NCBI GenBank assembly: GCA_938008435.1
Contig: CALLKK010000028.1
Location: 1 to 9,876, forward strand
Direction of reading: 5' to 3'
Length of the DNA: 9,876 nt
Source of the DNA: an uncultured Steroidobacter sp.
GTDB taxonomy: Bacteria; Pseudomonadota; Gammaproteobacteria; Steroidobacterales; Steroidobacteraceae
Part shown: positions 1 through 7,270 of the stretch, one piece after another
Numbering within the stretch: position 1 is the stretch's first letter
How the letters are laid out: every line of letters starts with the position of its first letter
Notes under the pieces: model-generated
Database searches by the model: none
The model's input: the letters and a program-made list of their open reading frames with translations, nothing else
Told to the model about the DNA's origin: nothing
Position numbers and translations under genes: made by a program

Positions 1-76
<76 letters not shown>

Positions 77-104
77 AACTACTCCCTTTCGCCTTAAGCG
101 CTTA

Positions 105-131
105 GCGCCACAGCGAGCAGCGCTTTGGCGC
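105..131 (+). terminator. Hairpin after tRNA-Pro, possible terminator
   Basis: GCGCCACAGCG (105-115) pairs with CGCTTTGGCGC (121-131) around the 5-base loop AGCAG. This is an 11-pair stem with one C/T mismatch, 29 bases after the tRNA. There is no T-run behind it, so a classic intrinsic terminator is not supported. It may simply help processing or termination of the tRNA transcript. Confidence 0.35.
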
Positions 132-140
132 AGAAAGATC

Positions 141-206
141 ATGTTCCCGCGGGAGTACAACGAGATCCGGCCACACTCGAGTCTCGGACAGCTTACGCCG
201 CTGTAG
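141..206 (+). pseudogene. IS3-family transposase OrfB, C-terminal fragment
   Basis: One frame ends in REYNEIRPHSSLGQLTPL followed by TAG (204-206). The YNEIRPHSSLG block is the typical C-terminal signature of IS3-family OrfB (DDE integrase-type) transposases. Nothing of the catalytic core is found upstream, because the tRNA lies only about 75 bases away, so this is a short remnant. It cannot belong to the same copy as the internal OrfB fragment at 552-620, since that one lies downstream although it should precede this piece. No terminal inverted repeat was identified. Confidence 0.7.
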
Positions 207-551
207 CTCAAACAGACCTTATCAACAACAACACCATGGAAGCCGCTTCTTCGAAGTAACTGATGGTACGAAGAAAGCCGGCAGGGTCAGACTGGACTCG
301 GTTCGAGTGGACAGACCTCGTCCTGCAAATCGCGGCGGCCGACTTCTTCCGCTGCGACTTCGGGACATTTCGCTGGACGGCAATGGAGACTTGCGCTCCC
401 GGCGCCGTTTAATGCCCTACGGTACTTTGACTTCCGTTCTCCGAATGCTTAGGTGACACAGACCTGACGAATCATTGCCTCGCTTTGGCAAATAAGTGTC
501 TCGCTGCCGCCTGCCGGAAGAAGGGGATTTCACAAGACGAGAAGGGTCGCT
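207..551. other. Decayed stretch without a recognisable gene
   Basis: No convincing coding frame or RNA gene is seen. The stretch separates two IS3 transposase fragments and probably consists of degraded mobile-element sequence. A small palindrome, ACTCG-GTT-CGAGT, lies near 296-308. The phrase CAGACCT recurs here (about 212-218, 313-319 and 459-465), which might be a remnant of element ends, but I cannot assign it. Confidence 0.4.
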
Positions 552-620
552 TCTATTTTCTTCCTGACGGTGATCGATGAGCACACGCGCGAATGTCTGG
601 CGATCGACGTGGCCGGCCCC
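552..620 (+). pseudogene. IS3-family transposase OrfB, internal fragment
   Basis: The frame reads FFLTVIDEHTRECLAIDVAG. The pattern T-V-(V/I)-D-E-(Y/H)-T-R-E-C-L-A-I is the region around the second catalytic Asp of IS3-family (IS407/IS51-like group) OrfB proteins. The similarity ends after about residue 23 and the same frame then runs on without recognisable homology to a TAG near 728-730. The upstream OrfA part and the following DNGPEF motif are missing, so this is a decayed remnant. Confidence 0.7.
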
Positions 621-877
621 TCCTCACTCGCCGTAAGACAGCATTCTCGTGATCGCAGCGCGCCGCCATCCGATTCTTGCGCCGCTATCGACTACATCCA
701 GCGGTTTGCCTGCGCGAGTCACGAATCGTAGGGGCGTTTCTCAATTCGCCTATAGGTGAGATTCCCATGAAACGCTTCTTCGACGTCTCATTCGTTGCTT
801 GGATTCGTCTAGTCGACTGAGAATTCATCTACTGGCCAACGGCGTGCCCTGTGCCGCATGGCCGGATTATCAACAGA

Positions 878-886
878 CAAAGGGAG
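878..886 (+). repeat. Target-site duplication, left copy
   Basis: CAAAGGGAG here is repeated exactly at 2264-2272 on the other side of the IS256-family element. IS256-family elements typically generate 8-9 bp duplications. The perfect match indicates that the element jumped here and that neither end has rearranged since. The outermost bases could also be assigned to the element, so the true duplication may be 8 or 9 bp. Confidence 0.85.
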
Positions 887-910
887 GATTGCGTCCACGA
901 GAGTGGTGTA
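887..910 (+). repeat. IS256 terminal inverted repeat, left
   Basis: Starts GATTGCGTCC and ends GAGTGGTGTA. These two blocks are exactly repeated in reverse complement at 2240-2263, and only three of the four bases between them differ. Confidence 0.9.
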
Positions 911-944
911 CGAGTCGTAAGTCTTGGCTCCGTTGGACTCGAAC

Positions 945-2147
945 TCAGTTGACGACTGCCGACAACCGAGCGGGCTGATTTTCGGCGAGTGACTGCAGCC
1001 CTTCAAGGGGCAGGTATCGTCGCTGCAGTTGCCATTCGTCGTTTTGCTCGAGCAGCAGCGCGCCTACGAGCCGCGTAATGGCCGGTTCGTTCGGAAAGAT
1101 GCCGACGACGTTGGTGCGCCGTTTGATCTCGGCATTGAGCCGCTCAAGGGGATTCGTCGAATGGATTTGCACCCGGTGGGATTTGGGGAAGCTCATGAAG
1201 GCGAGCACGTCGGATTCGGCATCGTCCATCAGCGCAGCAAGCTTGGGGAACTTCAGTCGCAGCTGATCGGCGACGGCGCGCCATTGGGCGATCGCTGCCT
1301 CCTGGGTTTCCTGGGCGAATACGGTGTTGATCAGCGCGAGCACCATCTGCCGCTGGCCTTTACCGGCGTGTGCCAGCGCGTTTCGCAAGAAGTGGACGCG
1401 GCAGCGCTGCCAAGTCGACTTCAGCACCTTGGCTGCGGCGGCCTTCAGGCCCACGTGGGCGTCGGAGATCACCAGCTTCACCCCGCGCAGGCCACGACGC
1501 GTCAGAGAGCGCAGAAAGCTCGTCCAGAACGGTTCAGCTTCCGACGGCCCGATCGCCATGCCGAGCACCTCGCGCACGCCATCGGTGTTCACGGCTACGG
1601 CGATTATTACGGCGACCGAGACGATGCGTCCGGCCTCGCGCACTTTGAGGTAGGTCGCATCGATCCACAGATAGGGCCAGTCCCCCTCGATCGGCCGTTC
1701 CAGGAAGGCGTGGACACGCTCATCGATTTCGGCGCATAAGCGAGAGACCTGGCTCTTGCTGATGCCGCTCATGCCCATCGCCTTCACCAGTTCGTCTACC
1801 GAGCGGGTGGAGACGCCCTGGACATACGCCTCCTGAATCACCGCGGCGAGTGCCTTCTCCGCGGTCCGGCGAGGCTCCAAAAAGCCCGGGAAATAGCTGC
1901 CTTTACGTAGCTTCGGGATCTTCAGATCGATCGAGCCAGCGCGCGTCTCCCAGAGCCGCTCACGATAGCCGTTGCGGCTGTTCAACCGCTCCGGGCTTCG
2001 CTCTCCGTAAGCCGCTGCACACAAGCTCTCGGCGTCCATCTCCATCATCCGCTGGGCGACGAACTGGATCATCTGCCGCAGCAGATCGGTGTCCGCACCC
2101 TTCTCGGCGAGCTCGGCAAGTGCGATATTGGTCTTGGTGGTGGTCAT
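945..2147 (-). CDS. IS256-family DDE transposase
   Basis: This 400-aa protein catalyses cut-and-paste or copy-out transposition of its element. The N-terminal part contains the family block AAYGERSPERLNSRNGYR followed by RAGSIDLKIPKLRKGSYFP. The catalytic residues are visible as D in WIDATYLK (about residue 163), D in VISDAH (about 229) and E in NPLERLNAEIKRR (about 335), with the C/H motif WQRCRVHFLRN between the last two, as expected for IS256/MULE-type enzymes. I chose the ATG at 2147, giving MTTTKTNIALAELAEKG, which matches the usual family start. A longer TTG start at 2195 is possible but lacks a well-placed ribosome site. Length and motifs are complete, so the enzyme is probably active. 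The stop codon is TGA. Confidence 0.95.
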   Translation of the reverse strand: MTTTKTNIALAELAEKGADTDLLRQMIQFVAQRMMEMDAESLCAAAYGERSPERLNSRNGYRERLWETRAGSIDLKIPKLRKGSYFPGFLEPRRTAEKALAAVIQEAYVQGVSTRSVDELVKAMGMSGISKSQVSRLCAEIDERVHAFLERPIEGDWPYLWIDATYLKVREAGRIVSVAVIIAVAVNTDGVREVLGMAIGPSEAEPFWTSFLRSLTRRGLRGVKLVISDAHVGLKAAAAKVLKSTWQRCRVHFLRNALAHAGKGQRQMVLALINTVFAQETQEAAIAQWRAVADQLRLKFPKLAALMDDAESDVLAFMSFPKSHRVQIHSTNPLERLNAEIKRRTNVVGIFPNEPAITRLVGALLLEQNDEWQLQRRYLPLEGLQSLAENQPARLSAVVN

Positions 2148-2205
2148 CGTGTTGTTCTCAGTACTGTTGTTGGTGTGGTAACCCAACTGTACCAAGACTC
2201 ACGAT

Positions 2206-2233
2206 GGCCGCTGCCTCCTTAAGCTCAGCGGCC
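2206..2233. promoter_or_regulatory. Hairpin inside the IS right end, upstream of the transposase
   Basis: GGCCGCTG (2206-2213) and CAGCGGCC (2226-2233) form a perfect 8-bp stem with a 12-base loop. Read on the minus strand the loop contains AAGGAGG, a strong Shine-Dalgarno-like string, about 60 bases before the transposase ATG. Insertion sequences often use such structures to block translation from read-through transcripts entering from outside. Here that role is an inference only. Confidence 0.4.
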
Positions 2234-2239
2234 CTCTCT

Positions 2240-2263
2240 TACACCACTCGCCGGGACGCAATC
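2240..2263 (-). repeat. IS256 terminal inverted repeat, right
   Basis: Reverse complement of the left repeat with three mismatches in the centre. It ends at ...GACGCAATC, directly before the right copy of the 9-bp duplication. Confidence 0.9.
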
Positions 2264-2272
2264 CAAAGGGAG
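2264..2272 (+). promoter_or_regulatory. Target-site duplication, right copy, doubling as RBS
   Basis: CAAAGGGAG repeats 878-886 exactly. Its GGGAG (2268-2272) lies 7 bases before the GTG at 2280 of the lipoprotein gene and is its best Shine-Dalgarno candidate. The insertion therefore separated the gene from its original upstream DNA while the duplication kept its ribosome site. Confidence 0.7.
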
Positions 2273-2279
2273 CTCGAAT

Positions 2280-2486
2280 GTGGGTATGAAGCGTAGCGTT
2301 GTCGCATTGCATTTCGCCCTCTCTCTCGCCTTGTTACTGAGCGCCTGCGGCGGCGGTGGTGGCAGCGGCGGAAGCAGCGGTGGCAACAGTGGCGGAGGCG
2401 GGGGTGGAGGAAGCACACCACCGCCAACCACTGTGAGCAACAGCAATTGGGACGAATTGGTGTGGGACCAGGACAACTGGTCGTAA
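2280..2486 (+). CDS. Small glycine-rich lipoprotein
   Basis: A 68-aa protein with a positively charged start (MGMKR), a hydrophobic segment and the lipobox L-S-A-C with the Cys at residue 23, so signal peptidase II should leave a lipid-anchored peptide of about 46 residues. The mature part is a flexible linker (GGGGGSGGSSGG, then a second glycine run) followed by STPPP and an acidic, Trp-rich end NWDELVWDQDNWS. The GTG start is chosen because GGGAG lies 7 bases upstream; ATG at 2286 would also keep the signal. The gene is 35 bases before the YadA-like gene and probably cotranscribed with it, so the Trp-rich tail may hold a partner at the membrane (inference). The IS256 element ends 16 bases upstream and must have replaced its promoter region. 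Confidence 0.75.
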   Translation: MGMKRSVVALHFALSLALLLSACGGGGGSGGSSGGNSGGGGGGGSTPPPTTVSNSNWDELVWDQDNWS

Positions 2487-2521
2487 GAGAACACTATCCA
2501 CAATAAATCGCGGAATATGTC

Positions 2522-3529
2522 ATGACGAAGAAGAACAAGCTCGTACTCTCGGCAATCGCCGGTGTACTCGTTACGGCGACCGGCCACGCAGGCGAAGTCG
2601 GAGATCTCACAGTGTTCACGGCCGGCACGAAAGCCGTCGCTGCGGAGGTCAACAACAACTTTCAAACGATCAAGACCGCAGTCAACGACAACGCCGCCCG
2701 TATCGCGGCACTCGAAGCGCTCGTCGAAACGTTGCAGGCGACCGTAGCGGCGCAAGCGGAAACGATCGACACGCTCAAGACGCAGCTTCAGACTCAGCAA
2801 GCAACCTTGTCGACACAGACAACTGCGATCGGCGCGCTCGAAGCGAAGACGGCATCCATGTCGCTCGTCACGCACAACGGCCAACCGACCGTGCGCTTCA
2901 GCGGCGTCAACGTTCAGATCGTCAATGGACTCCATGCCACCGATACGATCAACGGCACAGGCAACCTCATCGTCGGTTACGACGAAGCGGATACCTCCGG
3001 GATATCTCGCTGCACCGTTGGATGGTATAACAGCACCACTGGGACGGTAGCCGTCACAAATGCGGCGACGTGCGCAGCGGCGGGAGGCACATGGACGAAT
3101 GAAGGCTTTAAGACGGGCTCGCACTACATCATCGCCGGATCGGAGAACAATTACTCCGGATTCGGCAGCGTGGTGTTCGGATATCAGAACACTAGCAACG
3201 CCGAGTACGCGAACGTGACAGGCGGTCGCAACAACATGGCGGCGGGTCACTCTTCGAACGTCAGCGGCGGCGGTTACAACTCAGCGACCGGACTCGCAGC
3301 AAGCGTGAGCGGCGGATCCCAAAACACCGCGGGTCCGTACGCCAGCGTCACCGGCGGATCCTTGAACAAGGCGACGATTTCTGGCAGCAGTGTCAGCGGA
3401 GGGTACAACAATACCGCGACCGGCCAATACAGCAGTATCAGCGGCGGCAACGGCTGCACTCTGTCTTCGACGAATAAGTGGGGTGTCGGCCAACCCAGCG
3501 CGGCCTGCCATTCAACACTTCAAAACTAA
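2522..3529 (+). CDS. Secreted coiled-coil protein with YadA-head-like repeats
   Basis: This 335-aa protein starts with a Sec signal peptide (MTKKNK, hydrophobic core, likely cut after GHA at residue 23). A heptad-like Ala/Leu/Thr-rich segment at about residues 38-115 should form a coiled coil. From about residue 198 the motif KTGSHYIIAGSENNYSGFGSVVFG leads into roughly 14-16-residue repeats with the core (S/A)SVSGGxxNTA (residues about 227-311), the pattern of left-handed beta-roll heads of trimeric autotransporter adhesins. The usual C-terminal beta-barrel anchor is absent; the protein ends with ACHSTLQN. Four cysteines (164, 184, 312, 329) could form disulfides. It is probably a trimeric exported fibre, perhaps held by the lipoprotein encoded just before. 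The role is unknown; adhesion or surface structure is a guess. No strong ribosome site is visible. Confidence 0.8.
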   Translation: MTKKNKLVLSAIAGVLVTATGHAGEVGDLTVFTAGTKAVAAEVNNNFQTIKTAVNDNAARIAALEALVETLQATVAAQAETIDTLKTQLQTQQATLSTQTTAIGALEAKTASMSLVTHNGQPTVRFSGVNVQIVNGLHATDTINGTGNLIVGYDEADTSGISRCTVGWYNSTTGTVAVTNAATCAAAGGTWTNEGFKTGSHYIIAGSENNYSGFGSVVFGYQNTSNAEYANVTGGRNNMAAGHSSNVSGGGYNSATGLAASVSGGSQNTAGPYASVTGGSLNKATISGSSVSGGYNNTATGQYSSISGGNGCTLSSTNKWGVGQPSAACHSTLQN

Positions 3530-3539
3530 CCTTCTCGGT

Positions 3540-3566
3540 TGCGGCGCCGGGCGTTCCGGCGCCGCA
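3540..3566. terminator. Bidirectional GC-rich terminator hairpin
   Basis: TGCGGCGCCGG (3540-3550) and CCGGCGCCGCA (3556-3566) form a perfect 11-bp stem with a 5-base loop, 10 bases after the YadA-like gene and 16 bases beyond the minus-strand PTS fragment. The following plus-strand sequence is only T/C-rich (TCCCCTCGTCTC), so termination may be partial. Its position between convergent genes fits a shared terminator. Confidence 0.65.
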
Positions 3567-3582
3567 TCCCCTCGTCTCTGCA

Positions 3583-4240
3583 CTATTCCGTTCGCAGGAT
3601 CGCCTCGAGTTGCAACGCGGCGGGACCCACGAGGAAGTGAAGCACGTTCGGTGCCGGGCGTGCGATGCCACGCACATCCAGCGCTCGAACCTTCGCTTCA
3701 TCCACCTTCGCGTCGTCGTCAACTTGCACACGCAAGCGTGAGAGATGCGCTTCGCACGACTTGAGGTTCGCGCGATCGCCGAGCGCTGCAATCAATGCGC
3801 TGGCCACACGACGTTGCTCGTCCGTTAAAGGCGTTCCTGCCGTAACCGATTCCGCAGTGTGCGACGGCTGCTCTACGCGCACGCCAGCTCGCTTGAGCAC
3901 CGCATTGATGTCGCCTGCAAGCTGATCCGCTTGCGTACCGACGACGACTTGCAGCGAATCGCCGCCAGGACGCACGAGCCCACGCGCCGAGCGCTTTGAG
4001 CTCTCCTTCGAGCACGGCGTCGTGATCGTTCACCTGCAAGCGCAGGCGCGTGGTGCATGCGTCCACCGATTTCGGGTTGCCTGCGCCACCGAGCGCGGCG
4101 ATCCAAGCGCCCGCGCCTTCCGGCGTCTCTGCCACCCCTTCCCTGCTTCGCACGGCGGCGGGTTGATCTATGTCGCGCCCCGGCGTTTTGAGGTCGAGTC
4201 GTACGATCGCGTAGCGGAACACGCCGTAGTAAATTCCGGG
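3583..4240 (-). pseudogene. PTS sugar permease EIICB(B) fragment, 5'-truncated and frameshifted
   Basis: Read from 4240 downwards, the frame starts with the end of a glucose/GlcNAc-type EIIC domain (YYGVFRYAIVRLDLKTPGRD), a linker, and an EIIB domain (AWIAALGGAGNPKSVDACTTRLRLQVND) with the phosphorylatable Cys in DACTTRL. At about 3981-3988 the frame breaks: KALGA must continue as RGLVRPGGDSLQVVVG in another frame. Restoring two bases (CG in a GCGCG run) repairs it. A second EIIB-like domain follows (ALIAALGDRANLKSCEAHLSRLRVQVDD), where the catalytic Cys position is His, and the protein ends normally at TAG 3583-3585. The tandem layout resembles NagE-type permeases of Xanthomonadales, as I remember them. 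The membrane-spanning part is missing, since similarity ends near 4240, next to the repeat motif at 4258. It cannot work as a transporter. Confidence 0.85.
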
Positions 4241-4257
4241 TAACCCGCCCTAAATCG

Positions 4258-4267
4258 ATGGGTGTCC
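4258..4267 (+). repeat. ATGGGTGTCC motif at the PTS/rhs junction
   Basis: This 10-base motif lies between the truncated PTS gene and the truncated rhs frame, whose limiting stop codon is the next triplet (TAA 4268-4270). The same motif or its reverse complement occurs at 7865-7874, 9133-9142, 9724-9732 (9 bases) and 9750-9759, close to the RAYT gene and the structured repeats. See the findings. Confidence 0.6.
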
Positions 4268-4291
4268 TAAAGGTCCGGCAACGTCAACTCC

Positions 4292-7252
4292 GTGACCGTG
4301 AAGGGCGTGAACCCAGACGGTGGCGCGATGCCGCAACGCGTGACATCGATGTCGTGGGGCACTCTGGGGCTTTTCCCGCAGAGTACGACTAACGCGCTTA
4401 ACCAGACGACGCAGTTTGGCTACGACTACGATCGCGGCCTCCTGACCAGTACGACAGATCCAAACAATCTCGTGACGTCGTGGCAATACGATGCGTTTGG
4501 TCGAAAGACTTCCGAATCGCGCCCGGACGGTAGCAGCACATCTTGGACGTACTCAGCCTGCGCAAGCAACTGCGTTAGTTCACGTCACAAGACGACGATC
4601 ACTAAGACTGAATCTACTGGCGCAGTTACGACGGCCTACCTCGACCAGTTCGATCGCGTACTCGTTACCCGAAACGAGTTGATGAATGGAAGTTACCAGT
4701 GGAATGAGCAACAGTATGACGCTCTGGGGCGCGTACTCAAGCAAAGCATTCCGTGTTCGACGAGTAGTACAACCGCAAGCTGTGTCACTAGTTGGATTAC
4801 GAACACATACGATGATGTCGGGCGGATCAAGACCACGACTCGCCCGATTAGCGCGGCAAACTCGGGAACTCAAACCACGACCTACGAGTATGCCGGTCGG
4901 AGGACGACTGTTACAGATCCACAAGGGCGCACGACCACGAAACTCACCGACCCCACTGGCGCCATGCGAGTGTCGATAGATGCGAACAACTACTCGCAGT
5001 ACTTCACGTATGACGCGGGCGGGAGTCTCGTTTCCGTCACGGACAGTGAGAATAGGTCGCTCTTCACTGCGAATTATGAGTATGGCATCGAGGCATTCCA
5101 GGTAAGCGCGTCCGATCCGTATCTAGGTGCGCGCACACAGACGTATGACTCACTTGGGCAGTTACGCTCCTGGACCGATGCCAAAGGGCATACGTTCACC
5201 GCAACCTACGATGCGCTTTCGCGAATCACCTCGCGGGTCGATCCCGCGAGCGGCAACCAGCCCGCGATGACCTCCGAGTGGGTGTGGGGGACGAGTGTGA
5301 CGAGTCGGAATATCGGGCGCCTTGAACGACTGAAAGCGACCGTCAGTGGCGCGACGTACACGGATGCCTATGTTTACGACGCGTCGGGCCGCCTCTCGCA
5401 GCGGAACATCACGATACCGGGGGATACGACGCACACCTATGACTTCACTTACACAAGTGGGGGGTTGCTTGACACAGTAACGTACCCGCAGAGCACGGCG
5501 TATCGCTTGAAGCTGAAATACACCTATTCGCCGAACAATGGCCATCTGCAGAGCGTGAGCGATGCCAACGCACCTGCTACGGTATTCTGGACGGCAAACG
5601 CCCAGAATGCTCGCGGTCAGATCACGCAGGACACGCTGGGCAATGGCATCTTACGCACGCGAGCGTACGATGCGGTTACAGGTTGGTTGAGTGCGATTCA
5701 GGCGGGTCCATCCGGCAATACGACGGCGCTACAGAATACGTCATATCTCTACGACCTTGTCGGCAACGTCACACAACGTCTCAATAACAGACTTGGCCTC
5801 GTCGAGAACTTCTACTACGGCAATTCGACCGACAATCTCTATCGACTGGATCACTCGACGGTGACGTTCAACGGCACCACAACAACCAATCTATCCCTCA
5901 CCTACGACTCGCTTGGCAACATCTTGTCGAAGTATGAGGCCGGCAGTCACGATCTACCTGTCGCGCAGACGATCGCCTGGACGAGTTACAACTATCCGGC
6001 CTCGATCACGGCAACAACCACCGGAGAAACGGCTACATTCTCGTACGGGCCGGATCGTCAGCGTTGGAAAATGGTATTCAGCGCAGGTTCAACCACCGAG
6101 ACGACCTATTACATCGGTGGCCTGATGGAGAAAGTCATTACTGGCTCGTTAACCGACTACCGCCACTACATTAAGGTTGGAGACGAGACCATCGCGATCT
6201 ACAGCCGCACTTCGACAAACCAGAACACCGTCCGCTACATCCTTTCTGACCATCAGGGAAGTATCGATACAGTTGCGAGCAGCTCCGCTACACGTGTGCT
6301 CGATGAATCCTTCACTGCTTTTGGACTTCGCCGCAACGCCGCAACGTGGTCTGGAGAACCGAGCCCGAGTGACCGAGCGCTGGCTGATGGCATCACACGG
6401 CAGGGCTATACGTTTCAGACGGTGCTCGGAAGGATGGGGCTCAATCATATGAATGGTCGCGTGCAGGACGCGATCATCGGTAGGTTTGTCTCGCCGGATC
6501 CGTTTGTGACGGAGCCAGGTTATACGCAGAACTTCAATCGCTATTCGTACGTGTACAATAATCCTCTGACTAACACGGACCCTAGTGGGTTTGAGAGTTG
6601 CACCGTGCAGGGCAGCACCGCAAGTTATCAGGCCAATGGCACGAGCAACAATGGGAGTGCGCCATCGGAGAGTGAATGCGAGAAGATAAACGAGATGATC
6701 GTTGAAGCGCGTCGCTTGGCGCTGGAAGGGTTCTATGGGGATTCGATCTGGATGCAGTTCGGCGGAGCGTTGGCAGATGCCCGAAGCACAGTCAGTGGGA
6801 CACGTGCTCCTCTCGCGGATGGGGCTGAGTCTTCGTGGTCCCCGTTAAGCCTCTTCGGAATCTCCACCGCCAATGCGGCTGAAAACTCCCGCCGGGGTCT
6901 TATTCATTGGGAAACCGATCCATCCAATCCCTTCGCGGCCTCGCCAGCCTTCACAAAGAGATTTTCTGGGTCACCGGAGGAACTCGCACTCGCGACAACG
7001 ATAGTAATGATCAATGCTGGCAGCCTTCAGGTGAGAGAGGTTCTGGGTGCAATGGACTTGGCATTGCCCGGCGGCCGAAAGGCGCTATTCGACATCTACT
7101 CGGTCGGGCCGCCGGACAACCCTGGCCCCGGCCGAATCGCGAACGTCCGCGGCACGAATATCTACTACTACTCGCCCTATCACTATCGCCCCGGACCGGA
7201 CGTGCCGAACACTTGGATCAAGATAACGTATCCGGCTCCGACGCGGCGCTGA
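4292..7252 (+). CDS. Rhs/YD-repeat protein with C-terminal toxin tip, 5'-truncated
   Basis: The 986-aa frame consists of many YD repeats (YDALGRVLKQS, YDSLGQLRSWTDAKG, YDALSRITSRVDP, YDSLGNILSKYEAG), which build the shell that encapsulates a toxin. The core end is complete: SDHQGSIDTV, then GLNHMNGRVQDAIIGRFVSPDP and NRYSYVYNNPLTNTDPSG (DPSG at residues 763-766). After it comes a ~220-aa variable tip that I do not recognise, ending in IYYYSPYHYRPGPD...PAPTRR. Full Rhs proteins are usually much longer at the N-terminus. Here the frame is closed by TAA at 4268 and homologous text (SGNVNSVTVKG) begins right after it, so the 5' end was lost at the ATGGGTGTCC motif. GTG 4292 is a nominal start without a clear ribosome site, and no secretion signal is present, so this may be a displaced tip module or a pseudogene. 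The next gene is its likely immunity gene. Confidence 0.9.
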   Translation: MTVKGVNPDGGAMPQRVTSMSWGTLGLFPQSTTNALNQTTQFGYDYDRGLLTSTTDPNNLVTSWQYDAFGRKTSESRPDGSSTSWTYSACASNCVSSRHKTTITKTESTGAVTTAYLDQFDRVLVTRNELMNGSYQWNEQQYDALGRVLKQSIPCSTSSTTASCVTSWITNTYDDVGRIKTTTRPISAANSGTQTTTYEYAGRRTTVTDPQGRTTTKLTDPTGAMRVSIDANNYSQYFTYDAGGSLVSVTDSENRSLFTANYEYGIEAFQVSASDPYLGARTQTYDSLGQLRSWTDAKGHTFTATYDALSRITSRVDPASGNQPAMTSEWVWGTSVTSRNIGRLERLKATVSGATYTDAYVYDASGRLSQRNITIPGDTTHTYDFTYTSGGLLDTVTYPQSTAYRLKLKYTYSPNNGHLQSVSDANAPATVFWTANAQNARGQITQDTLGNGILRTRAYDAVTGWLSAIQAGPSGNTTALQNTSYLYDLVGNVTQRLNNRLGLVENFYYGNSTDNLYRLDHSTVTFNGTTTTNLSLTYDSLGNILSKYEAGSHDLPVAQTIAWTSYNYPASITATTTGETATFSYGPDRQRWKMVFSAGSTTETTYYIGGLMEKVITGSLTDYRHYIKVGDETIAIYSRTSTNQNTVRYILSDHQGSIDTVASSSATRVLDESFTAFGLRRNAATWSGEPSPSDRALADGITRQGYTFQTVLGRMGLNHMNGRVQDAIIGRFVSPDPFVTEPGYTQNFNRYSYVYNNPLTNTDPSGFESCTVQGSTASYQANGTSNNGSAPSESECEKINEMIVEARRLALEGFYGDSIWMQFGGALADARSTVSGTRAPLADGAESSWSPLSLFGISTANAAENSRRGLIHWETDPSNPFAASPAFTKRFSGSPEELALATTIVMINAGSLQVREVLGAMDLALPGGRKALFDIYSVGPPDNPGPGRIANVRGTNIYYYSPYHYRPGPDVPNTWIKITYPAPTRR

Positions 7253-7270
7253 TGAGAGTCGAGGCATCCC

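Larger units (their letters stand above)
887..2263 (-). mobile_element. IS256-family insertion sequence, apparently intact
   Basis: The element is about 1377 bp long and bounded by 24-bp imperfect inverted repeats (887-910 and 2240-2263, 21 of 24 matching: ten identical outer bases, ten identical inner bases, and one match in the four between). It is flanked by the 9-bp repeat CAAAGGGAG. It carries a single transposase gene on the minus strand that fills most of it. The size, gene content and duplication length fit the IS256 family. I cannot name the individual IS. It sits immediately before the start of the small lipoprotein gene. Confidence 0.92.

Noticed and set aside
767..820. Short frame MKRFFDVSFVAWIRLVD with an AGGTGA upstream
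   Set aside because: The first residues recall the start of membrane sugar transferases (MKR-F-D), but it stops after 17 codons and no continuation is seen in other frames.
1029..1739. 236-codon plus-strand frame inside the IS element
   Set aside because: It is antisense to the clear IS256 transposase and shows no motif.
2278..2289. ATG at 2278 as lipoprotein start
   Set aside because: It gives Met-Trp-Val and then TGA. The lipobox frame is the one starting at GTG 2280 or ATG 2286.
2225..3250. 341-codon minus-strand frame opposite the lipoprotein and YadA-like genes
   Set aside because: Its protein is low-complexity and Arg/Cys/Pro-rich (long proline run from the antisense of the glycine linker), a typical shadow of GC-rich coding DNA. 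The plus-strand genes have a lipobox, signal peptide and repeats.
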